Positions 36,839 to 49,351 of a DNA stretch of 64,000 nt are shown here, in pieces (positions within the stretch are counted from its first letter, which is position 1; each line of letters opens with the position of its first letter). This DNA is from Typhlomys cinereus. Taxonomy: Eukaryota > Chordata > Mammalia > Rodentia > Platacanthomyidae. The position numbers and the translations under genes were made by a program. The notes beneath the pieces are model-generated. The model had not been told where the DNA came from and made no database searches. It saw only the letters and a program-made list of their open reading frames with translations. Where the stretch lies: the NCBI GenBank assembly GCA_023101885.1, contig JALPQD010000053.1, forward strand, positions 5,086,447-5,150,446, given 5' to 3'.

Positions 36839-36928
36839 TCAGTATCCAGTACCTCCATTATCATCCCAATCTACGGTTTTCATTTACTCTCACTTCTTTG
36901 TCTCGTGAATGGCGGTGAAGCTTTCTTT
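36839..36928 (+). repeat. Unidentified dispersed repeat, copy A
   Basis: This segment (tcagtatccagtacctccat to gtgaagctttcttt) is closely matched by the reverse complement of 38442-38546. The central tttcatttactctcacttct is identical. I do not recognise the family. Confidence 0.75.
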
Positions 36929-37229
36929 ACAGGAGCATAGGTGTGTGACCGATCTCATGTGAGCACACATGCGGTGACAAGCAGGGTCCTGACTTCACCA
37001 CCACGGAAGAGTAAACCAAGGCATCAGCAAGGAACTCACTCTTCTGAGGCTGTCGGTCTTGAGCTGGTCCATGGCCACGTAGCTCCAAAATACGCTATGC
37101 CAGAGATTCCCACCCATCCTTCAGTCAGTCTCAACCTTTCAATAATCCAATAAAATATAGACTGTGATCCTCTTCCCACAAAAATGCAAATATACTGATT
37201 CATGCTAGGCTTAAAAATGATGAATCTTG

Positions 37230-37405
37230 GCCTCATGAGATGGCTTAGCGGGTGAAGATACCTGCACACAATCATGGCATCTTGCGTTGGGTACCAACAA
37301 CCCAGATAGTGGAAGGAGAGAAGGAGAGGAGAGAAATGATTTCAGAAAGATGTCTTCTGATCTCCCATATGTTCTATGGCAAGTACATACTGCTTATGCG
37401 CTCAT

Positions 37406-37441
<36 letters not shown>

Positions 37442-37450
37442 CCTCAAATA
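37230..37450 (+). mobile_element. B3-like SINE with CT microsatellite tail
   Basis: ggcctcatgagatggcttag and gatacctgcacacaatcatg form the head, and aacccagatagtggaaggag belongs to the body. A CT run occupies 37406-37442. Confidence 0.65.
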
Positions 37451-37724
37451 CATACAACATTAAAAAATTTATTTGTGCATGCATGTACAAGTCACAATAG
37501 CAGAATGCTTATGGCTCCGCAGCCTTCAAGCCTTTTCACAAGATCCCTGAGTGTGAAGGCAGGAATGATAAGGTTCCTCCAGACTAGAGCAGCCATCTCC
37601 TATGCGTAATTCTGTCACCTGTCACCAAGGTGGCAAACAGTACCCAGCTGCTGGCCTGGGCAGTGCCTTTGAAGACACCACAATAACCCAGTGGGCTCAA
37701 ACCTGCACATACCACTTCCCTGTT

Positions 37725-37800
37725 CTGTTTGCAGTCATTCATTCACCAAGTGATTATTAAGTGCCCATTAAGTACTAGGCAGTGGAAAATGCAGTGGGAA
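37725..37800 (+). mobile_element. MIR/L3-type ancient remnant
   Basis: cattcattcaccaagtgatt followed by cccattaagtactaggcagt resembles the widespread 'attcattcaacaaatattt...gtgccaggcact' signature. It is short and decayed. Confidence 0.35.
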
Positions 37801-38441
37801 GCTCTCAGAAGGAAAGTTCCAGAAAGCTTTTATACCTGTACCGCTATTGCTGGCGGAGGGTAGAGTACAGTTTAGTGGAGGCTCTATAAAGAACACTGAG
37901 AATCCCCTGGTGAATCTAGGTAATGTTATGGGATACCCCAAGACTAAAGCAAATTGATACATAAATAAGATGACAGGAAGGAAAGATATTGAATTTCGGT
38001 GAGACGGAATGAGCAGTTGTTTATATTGGATGATTTGTGATTGCAGGTAAGTGCTGGGAATCTTCTAAAATTATCTTCCCCCTTTCTCCTTAAGGTCTCG
38101 AATTCAAAACTGTGAGCTTCAGAGGGAGACTAAATGGAATAACATTTGCAGGGGCTGAAATATTTCAGGGAATGTGAGCTGATGGTAATTGCAGCCAGCA
38201 TAAAATACAGGTCTTTAATTGAGGTCTAAGCAATTTACTTGGTGAACACAAAGGAGTTGATAATTAAATATGATTTCAGGGGTGGAAAGGACCTAGGTAC
38301 TTTGAAAGAAAGTACAGAATTTCATTAAAACACTGAAAGATCATCAGAAGTCTACCATCAGAAGAGTGTGGAAGGATGCTAAAGGGAACAGAGACATGAG
38401 CAAAAGAAGGGTGATATGAGAATCCAGAAGCTTCTTAAAGA

Positions 38442-38546
38442 AAAGAAAGCTTCACCATCCTGGACCATTAAATTCAAGAGACAAAGAAGTGAGAGTAAAT
38501 GAAATCCGTAGACTGGTAGATTATAATGAGGGGTATTGGATACTGA
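38442..38546 (-). repeat. Unidentified dispersed repeat, copy B (inverted)
   Basis: The reverse complement aligns with 36839-36928 and carries an extra segment of about 12 bp before the shared gtgaagctttcttt. Flanks do not match beyond the core. Confidence 0.75.
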
Positions 38547-39784
38547 CGATAAACGTCTACCATGGCCCCTCAAATACCACTCTCTCTACAGGATTGTTAA
38601 TTTCAGTTCTCTGTGATTGTGTGAGCCCAGATATCCGGGGTCACCATCCTGATGATAGGCTTCATCCCTTCCGAGGTCAGTGTCTTCATCAACTGGTAAC
38701 TCCAGACCATTCCACTCTACTTAGCATCTTGGCAGACTCTTGAAGTAAAAACGATGGGGTATATTTTGGGGTTTTGTCTTTTTCTAGCATCTTATACATG
38801 TCAACCGTTTATAAATCTATTGATGTGCTATTGTCATGATCAGGCGATTATATAATTAATTACCAGGCAACTGAGAAAGACAGGGGCAGAGTACCAATGT
38901 CTTAAATGCATATGCAATGGGACTATTCCTGACTATGGTTAAACTTCTAGAAATAAGTTTGATATGCAATGCTTAAGTCATGATACTCTCCAATTGCCTC
39001 TAAGTGTGACTGCAAAATATATATGCATTAACTATGTCTATACACTTTCTTACAAGTCACCAAACAATGGTTGGTATCATTGAAATTTACTCATCAGTTT
39101 CTCATTTAAATTTTCAATTTAAATGGGGTTGCATATAACCATATGCTTCTGATACACTGAACTTTCTTCTTGACCTGCCTCTTCTTTCTCTTTGCTTCAT
39201 TTGCCCTTGACAGATTGTTTGGTGTATCAAGTCTTCATTCCTTACAACCATTTATCTACCTGTTGAATGCACTAAGTGTTGAAAATAACTGGACCAGAAC
39301 TTTTATTTATATGTAGAATTTCTTCATTATTTCTTAGTCATTCAGCAACTTTATATCAAACATAACCAATATCTGTCAATCTTACTTTTTTACATGACGT
39401 CCAGGGTTTGTATGACTTTGAAAAATACACTACCTAAAAAAAGTCCTCTACAATGTTTTACAGATTAACTTTTGCGTTCAGATCATAAATACATCTTGAA
39501 TTTACTTTTGCAAATTTGGTAAGCTGGGATCTCAGATGGTCTAAAATACCTACACAATTGTAATAAAATGCAATTTTTGCTAGCAGTAAGCTGTATTCAT
39601 CTATATTCACAAATAGCAGGGTACTGTGTTTTTCTTCTTTAGGAAATTTTGGAAGAACTTATATGTATATGTTGAGAGTAATTGCTTCTTCAATGTAGAA
39701 CCAAGGAGCTATGTTACTTTGAATACCGATGTGCTTAAATATGTTTTCAGAGATCAGTTTGTATTTATAACTGGAAAAAATGAG

Positions 39785-39945
39785 ATATTTATTTATTTAT
39801 GCATGCATGCAAGGATATAATGCATGCAAAGGATAACTTTCAGAAGTCAGTTTTCTCCTTCTGCCACATGGACTTCTGTGAATCAAACTCAGCTCACCAG
39901 GTTTGTGAGTGGGCAGGTGCCTTAGCTGTAGAGCTACATTTGTGG
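39785..39945 (-). mobile_element. B3-like SINE fragment
   Basis: tcagaagtcagttttctcct, ccacatggacttctgtgaat and tgggcaggtgccttagctgt read as an inverted B3-type body and head. The tail side carries atttatttatttatgcatgc. Confidence 0.55.
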
Positions 39946-41049
39946 TCTCGAAATGTGAGATGCCGACGGCTACTGAGGATGAACATAATCACCAGACTTA
40001 GGTTTTAGGAAGCTAAATGACAATACTACTTGAGTGAAGTGGGAAATAAGGTATGAGAAGGGCTAGAACAGAACAGCGGCAAAGGAAACAGGAAGGAAAG
40101 GCTAGTTATGGAAAGCTGGAAAATGCAGAAGCAGAAAGGAAACTCCAGCCCTCTGCCCTGCTGGAAGATGATCTCTCAGCACTTTTCAGTCATCAGTGGC
40201 AGAATACCTGCTCACATCTATGACACACAATCTATTTTTCTTTACTTTTCTCTACCAACTGTCCAAGGAATACCTGTTCATTTCTTTCTGAAGCTACCCC
40301 ACCCCTGCTAATATATCTCACCTTCTACTCTTCATACATAGTCATGACGGGATCCACTATTCCTATGGTTTCTACTTCTTTGTGTGTGGGGGAATGTGTT
40401 CTGCTTTCCTAACGTGATGTCTGTCCCTAAGACTGTGATCCTTCTAGAGCGGGGTGCAGCCTAGCCCTGCACTGATCCTTTCTCCAGCAGGAGGCTGCGT
40501 GCACTGACTGGGGTCGCTCAAGCATATCACACAGGTGCGGGCATCTAATCTAACGAGAAGCCCCACCCAGACCCACCTCGAGAAACCTGGGTTTCTCTTC
40601 CCATACTAAGAAAACAGGCAGAAACGAGACAGAAGGATTCGGTGCCCAGAGAACTCCCGTCTAATCACGTAGACCTGATTCTCAAATTTGACTTTTCCCC
40701 TTCATTTGGAGCTGCTGGAAAAAAAATGACTCGACCTGTTCTGCCTCAAATATCTGATTGTTAAGACCTTGATTTATGACACACTCGCCCATCACCACTG
40801 TGCCAGCATTACATCAGTTGGACTGGGAGAGCAGAGCTGCTAAATCAGAGAGATTAATGGCGTCTGCCTTTGAATTGTTATTTTTTCCTGTTGTTTTTGT
40901 GGTAAGTTACTTATCATACAAAGACGTGTGTCTGGAAGGATTAGGGAGAAAGAATCTTGTCTGCTTGTCTAAGTAGCAACTTGTGGCTTCACAGACATAT
41001 GATCTTACTGCTTAAATCTTTTATTTGAATTTGTATTTATTTATTTTGT

Positions 41050-41310
41050 GAATGTGTGTGTGTGTGTGTCTGTGTGTGTATCAGAGAGCACTGTATGTTC
41101 TTGTGGAGGACCAAGGATAATTTCAGGAATCATCCTGGATTGCTTCTATCTTATTGCTTCGCTCTAAAATTTCCCAGGCTCTGCCCACCAGGGCTGGAAG
41201 TGCAGGCACCTTTTCTGCCTGGTGTTTTTACGTGGCACCTGGGAGCCGAACTCATGACCTTCTGCTTGCCAAACAGAGTCCTAACCCCTGAACCATCTCT
41301 CCACCTCCTT
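41050..41310 (-). mobile_element. B2-like SINE, older subfamily
   Basis: The reverse complement begins ggtggagagatggttcaggg, then gttaggactctgtttggcaa and gagttcggctcccaggtgcc. The short GT tail is at about 41053-41080. Confidence 0.82.
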
Positions 41311-42492
41311 ACTGCTTAAATCTTAAAGTAAACTTCAAAAGGTATCTTTTCTAGAAAAAAAAATTATTCTTAGGCAAGCATCCATAGAATTGTACTAAAA
41401 AATGATTATTGGGATAAAAATGTGTAGTTTTCTCATCATAGAAGAAAAAATTGACCTTGCCTGACTTGAATATCAAATTTAGTTTCATAAAAGCTAAGCC
41501 ATGAATTTTCACTACACTTTTTGATTTTACAATAAGGACCCAACAAAAATCAACAAGAATAGCAGGTAGAAATCAACATTTTTCTTTCACTTTCATTTTG
41601 CTCTCAATTATTATTATTGTTACTTCTGTGCATTTCAATACCAGTTTTCCAAAGGTGTCAGGCAACATCAATGTGAGGTTCGTGGGTCAGCGAGGGGACT
41701 TGGCAGTGACGGGTACTGACAGCTCATCTCCACAGGCCTTTGTCAACCCCCCTGAATGGTACTCATGCAAGGTTCTATGCGAGGATCTGCCATCATTTTT
41801 AGAAAGCTCACAACATATAATTTTGTTGGATTTGCATTCAAATAAACGCTACTTTAAAAAACGCACCTGCTTGTTGCTATGACAATAGCGCAGTGATCGG
41901 CAGATATAAGGACAGTCCTCATCCTGCTACAGCGGGGCTTTTTTCCCTTGAACAACCATATCCAGTTCTTCTCTGCTGTTCCTCGACCATTTGTTATGCC
42001 TCAGCAGACAAAAATACATCAATGATGTCTAATGAATGCTTTCCTAAGACCAAGGAACTCAATGAGATCATTCTACATTTACTCCTGTGACAACTTTTTA
42101 TTGACTTTTCTAATTGGATAATCAGGTTCCTTTAGAATTCAGTAGAAAAATGCTTTGTGGCTAGGAAAGAATATGATATGGTGTTTATCTCCCCATCAAT
42201 GTATGTTTCAAAATATTTATGACTTTTTTAATGAAAGTGACTTTTTAAAATATAATGTTGGATCTTAATGCATCATAATGTACAATAAAGAATCCAACAC
42301 ACACCAAATATGTATCTTGAAATTATGCATAATTCAAAAGCTCATTTAAGTGTTTTCCAAATAATATCTAGAGAAAGCATTAAATTTCTGAAAAGGCACT
42401 AAGCAATTATGCTTTTGTAAAATGCTAGAGATCTCAGATTGTCATAGTAAATTTTGCTATAATATTAAATTATCAGCAAATATGTATATTAC

Positions 42493-42602
42493 CTCATATA
42501 ATGTGATGACGCCATAGGTCTGAGTTGGTTCTCTCCACTGAAGAAATATCTTCTCTTCAAAGGTGCTACCTTGGATGGATTCAGTAGGCACAGCACCTGG
42601 GA
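42493..42602 (-). CDS. PTPRM: PTPRM exon, first half of third FN3 repeat
   Basis: This 110-bp exon lies between an acceptor ending cttctag and a donor starting gtaatata. It begins in phase 1, where the terminal C of the 49352 exon plus TC makes Leu, and it ends in phase 0 after GAG. The peptide is [20 protein letters not shown] followed by [16 protein letters not shown], which I recall as identical to human PTPRM. It supplies the linker between FN3-2 and FN3-3 and the first strands of FN3-3, including the core Trp of QWREP. No ATG-initiated open frame marks it, so an ORF scan misses it. The donor is weaker than consensus (GAG|gtaata) but functional in form. Confidence 0.96.
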
Positions 42603-42984
42603 CTAGAAGAGGAGGGTGAGAGATGAAAGTGCAGATAATATCCTGAGGAAGCAGTCAAAGTTCATAGAGGCATCAGATTTTAATTGTCTACAGAGACACT
42701 CCCAGTTCTTTTCTAAAATCTGGATTCTAAAGCCATTTTATTTATGCTGAGAGCAAGTCTTCACAAGCTGTCCCTTATACACATGGTGTGATGAGCTCTT
42801 CTATCAAGTGTGGGCCAACTAAACATAGCTAGGTAATCTTCCTTCATGGAGACTGTTTCACACTCTTCCAAAAGAAATAATGGAGGACACGGAGCAATGT
42901 GTGCTCGCCCACACAGTGTAGTTGGTAGACACGGCTTGGAATATTGTCCAAAGTGTTTAGCAAGACTGAAGATGCACGGTATAA

Positions 42985-43090
42985 ATGCAGATGGGGACAA
43001 ATATCTGTAAACCACATTCAAGAGGCTGAGGCAGTAGGATAGAAGGTAAAGACTAGACAGGGTCACCTAGCAAGGTCCTGTCTCAAAAGA
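42985..43090 (+). mobile_element. B1-like SINE fragment
   Basis: aaatatctgtaaaccacatt, caagaggctgaggcagtagg and gcaaggtcctgtctcaaaag follow the B1 order. Confidence 0.6.
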
Positions 43091-43244
43091 ACAAAGCAAA
43101 AACAAAACTTAAAGAGACAAAAGCCAAGTAAACCAAAACAAAAATTACAAAGACCATATAACTCAAATATTCAGCTCCTGATATAGTCACTGGCAAAATT
43201 CTTGTATAAACATTTATAAGAATGTTTATTAAATTATTTTTCAC

Positions 43245-43575
43245 TTAAGTGTGTGTGCAATGCATGCATGAATGCACGCATGTGTGCATGCCTAGGGAGA
43301 CTGAAAGAGAAGTCAGAGTGTCTCTCCTCAGGAGGTAACTACATTGCTCTATCAAGGCAGGGTCTTTCATTAACCTCACTGATTCATCTAGGCTGGCTTG
43401 GCAGCATGTTCCAGGAATCCAGCCACCTTCTGCCTCCACAGAACTGTAACACCAGTGCTGGGATCACAAATGTTCATGTCCCACACTTGAATTTTTTTGT
43501 GAGTTATAAGGATTGAATTCAAGTCCTCATGCTTGAAGAGCAAGCACTTTACCTACTGAGCTACCTTTTCTGCCT
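43245..43575 (-). mobile_element. B3-like SINE
   Basis: gaattcaagtcctcatgctt and gagcaagcactttacctact form the inverted tRNA-like head. The body extends left through atgttccaggaatccagcca to a TG-rich tail at 43250-43290. Confidence 0.65.
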
Positions 43576-43690
43576 CTGTATGCAGGGATGTTAACAACTG
43601 TGCATGGTTGCACATGTTTGTAATCCTACTACTTAGGAGGAATACATGAATAGTTAGGTTACTTCTTGTCTCAAAAAAGAGAATATTAAT
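43575..43690 (+). mobile_element. B1-like SINE fragment
   Basis: gtgcatggttgcacatgttt, gtaatcctactacttaggag and ttcttgtctcaaaaaagaga resemble a shortened B1. Confidence 0.5.
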
Positions 43691-44254
43691 CTAGCAGTGC
43701 ATCTGAAAATAATGATGTAAGCAAACTGTAAGCAAGACATATGGTTTATAAAATTGCATCATATGATAAAAGTTTTGAAAAACTGAGGGCATAATGATAT
43801 AAATGATCATGCATGTAGTTTATAAACATAATACTGAGTAACAAGCTTCGGAGGTTGAGACAAAAAAAACAAGGAGACTCCATTTAAAAAATAATAAAAA
43901 GATGCATATATAATTGTTACACTAATATGTTTATTACATACAAAATACAAAATGTTGGCTATATATATTAAGTTGTACATGGGCTAAAATTATTTGCTTT
44001 AATGTTTGAAAATTTCAAATTTCAAAACCTGAAAATAGGCAACATATTCTTTGAGAAAAATCTTACTGAAGGGAAGGTGAAAATTTTAAACCAATTTAAA
44101 ATTTAATTACAATTTTTTAGTATACTTTGTGTTATGTTATCCTACGTAATAGAATGCCTAACTTATTTATGTATACACACACACTGGGAATGCATTGCCA
44201 TATTTTTAGATGATAATTTGAGTGGTATAGAAGTTATAGACTAGAATATCTTTA

Positions 44255-44370
44255 TTTCAAAACCTGTGGCACTTAGACATGGAGATGCAATACCAGTTCT
44301 TAGAAGGTTGAGTCAGGAAAATTCTGAGTTTGAGGCCAGTCTGGCTGCACAGTGAACCTCTGTCACAAAA
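44255..44370 (+). mobile_element. B1-like SINE
   Basis: gatgcaataccagttcttag, aaggttgagtcaggaaaatt and tgaggccagtctggctgcac follow the B1 order and end in an A-rich tail. Confidence 0.7.
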
Positions 44371-44534
44371 AAAAAGCAAGGCAAAAGGAAATGAAAGAAC
44401 AATAGCAATAACAATGAAATTTTTAAGGAAGCAAGAAGAAGAAAAGAACAAGAACAAGAAGAACAAGAAGTAGAAAAGAGAGAGAGAGAGAAAGAGAGAG
44501 AGATTACCAAAGATAACTAAAAAACACTTCAATT

Positions 44535-44625
44535 CAGAAAATTGTGCAGAATATTCAAAGCTGCATCATTTTTAAGGTGGAAATAACCTAAGTGTTCATC
44601 AGCTGATGAATGGATAAACATCTCC
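44535..44625 (+). mobile_element. L1 ORF2 3' remnant
   Basis: tttttaaggtggaaataacc followed by agtgttcatcagctgatgaa and tggataaaca is the familiar late-ORF2 segment. Only about 90 bp is recognisable. Confidence 0.6.
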
Positions 44626-47600
44626 CTAGAATCTTTAAAAAGGAGGTTACAGAAATGCTTTGGATTGTGTGAAGATGTGAATAGTCTTTTAATTATCATT
44701 AAGTCTGTCAGAGACTGGAAGATTGCCTGGAATTCAAAAGGAGGTGAAGGGTCTTAAAATTCAAACTCATTTTCAGTTGAGGGCATACTACAGGTAGATA
44801 GAGAGACTCTGTATTCACTCTAAATAGAGCTAAGTATTGTTTAGCAGAAACAAACAAACAAGCAACATGCCACTGCTAATGCAGATGTGGAGAGAGCTAC
44901 TTAGGACTTGCTAATAAAGTGAAATCTCCCAAGCCAAATACTTTAGTCAAGAGTTTAATGCTAGCATCTGCATTAAAGAAACAACATGTGACATTTGCCT
45001 TTCTGTGTCCGCGATACCTCACTTAATATTATATTTTCTAGTATTTGATTTGAAATTCTAAGGTGATCATGGAATTTGCTGAACATGCTCAATTTATTGC
45101 AAGTACTTTTAGACCTGAACTGCTTGAGTGAGTTGGCAAATTTTATGGTGTAAAATTTAGAAATCAGGTTAGGCATATTGATGTGATACCAACAGAGATG
45201 GCCAAAATTTAGTAGAAGATGATCTATGTATAGTTAATTCAAAACTACTGCCTTCTATAATATATAGCAATATTGTTCTCATAACAGGGAATGTAAATTT
45301 GGTTAAGTTTTTGGACAGTATGCAGTCCCTTTATATTTCTGGTCTTTGTATGTTATAAAATACTCTGCAATGCTGCATTTCCTTTATAGTTTAGGAATTC
45401 TATTTCTTATACAACATTTTGTGAAGTGCCCTCCTATTTTAAATCACTTGAAGCAATAAAATTTTGAAAAACGTGCAAAATTTTGACAAATCATTCCATC
45501 TCCTTGGGTTTCACTTGCTTTACATCTAATGCGTGTTGGATTAAGTTGGCTTCTAAGTGTAACATAAATAATATATGATGTGAAAGTAATTTTTTATCCT
45601 AGTCTGAAGAAATTGATGGGAGCCTGGTTTGCAGCACAGCCAAGCAAGGTGTTGAGAAGTCAGGGCTAGTAAAATGCTTAGTAAAATGAATTCTGTGCTC
45701 TGGGGTCAAAATCATGAATCACAAACAGAAGCTGAACTACAACAGTCCATGCCTGACACAAAGCTTCCGGTCCAAAATGTTGATTATGCCATTTCTCCCA
45801 GTATCCAGAAAATTGAGAGGATCTTTTCTGATATTTTGCATTGGAAATAATTACTAATCTAGGTCCAGATATAGAGAAAGTTAAAACTTAGAAAAAGATA
45901 AAACTTTGGTTACATTCAGTTAGTACATAAAAGCCTAGGATTTCAAAAATCAATGAAGGAATTCTTATTATGTGGCTGGAAGGGCATCCTGAAGGGTCTT
46001 GGAAGAGGCGTAGTAATTAAACTGTTAAGGGGGCTCAAATATTTTTAAGGTGAAGAATAGGAAAAAAAAGACTTTTGAAAATACCGAGAAATGTTAAAAC
46101 TTCATAACAGCTGGTATTAACATTCTTATACATGCTCCGGGGCTCAGGATTTTAGATGTGTAGACATGGTTCCTAGGCAGCCTAGTGGTACAGTCTGCAG
46201 TCATGGAAGGACAATTTTCTACACTTTCTGATAAAATAAACCTAATCAAAATACAATTCTGGAACAAAACTCTGGAGAGTCAACCTGGGCCTCTATTTAC
46301 ATGAAGTGAAGAAAGCAGTTTACTTCTTACTTCAAACTCAATATTGCTTGACAATTCTGTTTGCCTTTTCTCCATCTTTTTTTTTAAAGTAAGTCTCTGT
46401 TGGGTTGATTATTGAGAAAACACGATGTACAACAATAGTTCTTTGCTAATTAGCTAAAGCCGGTTTTCTATAACAACAATAGGCTTTTATTTGTAAATAA
46501 TTCTAGGCCCAATTTTCAGGATTTAGCAAGATAATTAAACCACAAAATAAATGATTCTATCATTTTCAGGAGACTGAAAATTCCTAGTTCATGCCAGTTC
46601 TCAATTTAGAATTCAGATATGTTGGGTGGGTTCCTGTTTAGGTCAATCAGATAAAATCTTTTCTACAAAAGACTACGTTTGATCTTCCAGAGATTTAACC
46701 ACTAGTGTTGGTGAATGACTATGATTTTACATAAGGAACAATTTTATATCGTGAGTTTTTATAACTTAATTGATGGCATGTATATTATTAGGAAAGGAAA
46801 ACAATGGTTTCTTCTTACAAGAAGTTTAGAGGTTGGGAAAAAAAAGCTACGGAGAACAAAATATGAGGAAGAACCAAGATTTGTAGTTAACAACAGCAGC
46901 AGCCATCAATTAAAGTCCCCCTGGAAGCAACCATTAGTTTTCCACGCAAATTTCTTCTAATCTTAAAATGTTATCATACCCATAGATTGAAGGGGCATAC
47001 AGCATTCAATCTTGAAGCCTCTTTCTCTAACAGAAGGTGTTTACTATAGTAAAACACAACTGGTCAAAATGCAGGAAAACAAAAGCTGATAGGCTTTTAT
47101 TTGTAAATAAGGCTGTTTGATCCTAAAGAGGGTATTTAAAGCACATCCAGGCACACACCAAAGCACAGGGAATATTGCAGAAGAAGGGGCGGTAAGACTG
47201 TGGGAACCTGAAGTAGGACAGAGATGGGCCAAACATTATCTCCTGTACATGACAGAACTGTGGCGTACATGAATCCTGGCAGATTGTGCACATTCATGAG
47301 CACTGCACAGAACTGTCCTATCGACACCTCACTATGAAAATGGAAAGACCTCAAGAAGCTCCATACCTCCTTGAAGACTTATGAGGACTAACGTTGATAG
47401 AGAAGAAAAGGAAGATGCTTTCCTCAGTGATATGATCAAAGATACTTGCTGGAGCATGAATCATGTCAAGCACATGCTATCTAAGGCCCCACGAGTGAAA
47501 GACTTGAAAACAGGAGGGAGTCTGTCAGGAGAAATAAAGGGCTGCAAGCAGAACAGGAGTGGGAATGGGATTGAGGATTAAGGGGTAAACATATCATAAA

Positions 47601-47649
47601 TTCATTATAATCATGAATACAACACAAGAAATAAAATAGGACAATGCTG

Positions 47650-47745
47650 CTATTTTCAGATGAGGAAATTGAGACTCAGTGACTTCGCAGCTACATCAAG
47701 AGTCAACAAGTTCAGAAGCATGACTGCAATATGAGCTTGAATAGT
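47650..47745 (+). mobile_element. MIR-like ancient SINE remnant
   Basis: ttcagatgaggaaattgaga and ctcagtgacttcgcagctac match the MIR core order. It is decayed. Confidence 0.55.
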
Positions 47746-49351
47746 TGGAGAAACCTTGACGAAGGACCCTACGTGCAAGAACTTCGGAGGCTGAAGACAC
47801 GAGCAGCCAGCCAGGGACAGAGGACACAGAGAGGGGGCCTGTGCATGGAAGCCCGCAGGGGGCGACACATTGCAGAGTGAGCTGTGCTGGAGGAAAGGTT
47901 GCTGCAAGAGTCAAGAATACAGGCGACCTCGAAAGTCCAGGCATTGAAGGAAAGATAAAAGAGTCACATAGAAAGAGGAACAGGACACAAACGCATGTGA
48001 AGGATTAGCTGGGTGGGTTGTGGACATTAGAATAAAAGGAGGGTGAGTCCGTAAAGAAAAATGAAACATGATCACAGAAATTTCAACATAAACTTATAAG
48101 GATCTGAATATAGATAAAACCCAAGCCTCTAAGTAGAAACATCAAAAGTTGGGGCTCAAAGACATTGAGAAATATAAGGGGCCAACAAATACTTGTTGCT
48201 CACATTGATGTCATCTTTCTCCTCCCCTGGCAGACAAGGAAAAGCTTAGAGACACATTAGGACTGCTCAGATTTTGTGACTTTCATCAAATAAGAACCAA
48301 AGTAGCTATGTTGACCTGAGTAAGCAGCGTGTGCAGGATATGAGGGGCAGCAAAGATGGGAGAAAGACGTGGGTGGGCTCCGTGTTTATGCTGACTGCCT
48401 CCATGTTTGCTAGTGGGAATAAGCAGTCAAATACACCTCCCTAGCTTTTTAAAGTAACTAATAAAGGGCAAATTAAATATTTCCTTCATGATTTTATTAA
48501 GGGTTGAAACCACATTTGTAGTTGAATCAACTACAAAAAGGAAAAAAGTCAAACAACATTTGTATTTTTTCTTCAGTTAACAATTTCATTCATTAATGGG
48601 CTTTCCTTGGCCACTTACAGTGAGGCCTGAGAAGGGGACCTGCATTGCATGTTCTACACTGTGTCACCATGGTGTCGTGTGCCATGACTCCCAGGATAAC
48701 CTGAGCAACACATTTATAACTGTAGAATGGCAATCACACTGTACTGTTATTTAAAACTAATTTTGAAGTCAAATTAAGATGTGTCTGCCCTTGTTTCTTT
48801 AGTGATGAATTACTGGTGACATAAAGGGTTTGTTAAGCTTTTGTTTATTAAGGTTAATATCCAACTGCACTGTGACTCCTATTGAGAAACATAATGTACT
48901 TCTTCATTCCCAATTTTAAGCCCAGTTTCTTAGCATTGTGTCAAAAAAGATGTTCAACCTCTATTTTGTGCTGGATTTTCAATCAACTAGGAAAAATGTT
49001 TTCAGGGTGCCATTTAAAGCTGTTATGTAAGTGTTTTACATAACTAATCCAATACACCAAACAATACTTTTTTTCAATCCAATATGAGAAGAAAAATGGA
49101 AAGAATGATTTACAGCAATGTAGAATTGTCATAAATAGAAAAGTACTACAGGAATAATAAGGAATTGAAATCATCTATTACACCTTTATCTTTTGACTTT
49201 TGCTTAAGAATAGGAGCACAGATAAACATTCCTGTTATATAACCAAGTAGACTTGATTCATTTCCATTAGAAAGTTCTCAAGCTAAAAGAAACCCAAGTT
49301 GTTTTTTGGAAAAACATATTTCAGACAAGCAAGTCATGCATAGGAACTCAC

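Larger units (their letters stand above)
33164..42492 (-). other. PTPRM: PTPRM intron splitting FN3-3 (9.3 kb)
   Basis: Phase-0 intron, donor gtaata and acceptor tctgcag. It contains a MER5-like fragment, an E-box/CRE motif, a GT tract, an LTR copy at 36.0 kb, an unexplained inverted repeat pair (36.8 and 38.4 kb) and a few SINEs. Nothing recognisable was seen in 34690-36020, 37810-38440, 38550-39780, 39950-40715 and 41320-42490. Confidence 0.9.
42603..49351 (-). other. PTPRM: PTPRM intron between FN3-2 and FN3-3 (6.7 kb)
   Basis: Phase-1 intron, donor gtgagt and acceptor cttctag. It is AT-rich and comparatively poor in repeats. SINEs cluster at 42.98-44.4 kb, an L1 remnant lies at 44.54 kb and a MIR-like remnant at 47.65 kb. 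A weak L1-like resemblance appears at 45280-45480. I see nothing identifiable in 44630-45280, 45480-47640 (except a 22-bp repeat) and 47750-49350. Confidence 0.9.

Noticed and set aside
47381..47581. 66-residue Lys/Glu-rich open frame as a possible pseudogene
   Set aside because: I recognised no protein family, and no poly-A tail, duplication or splice evidence supports it.
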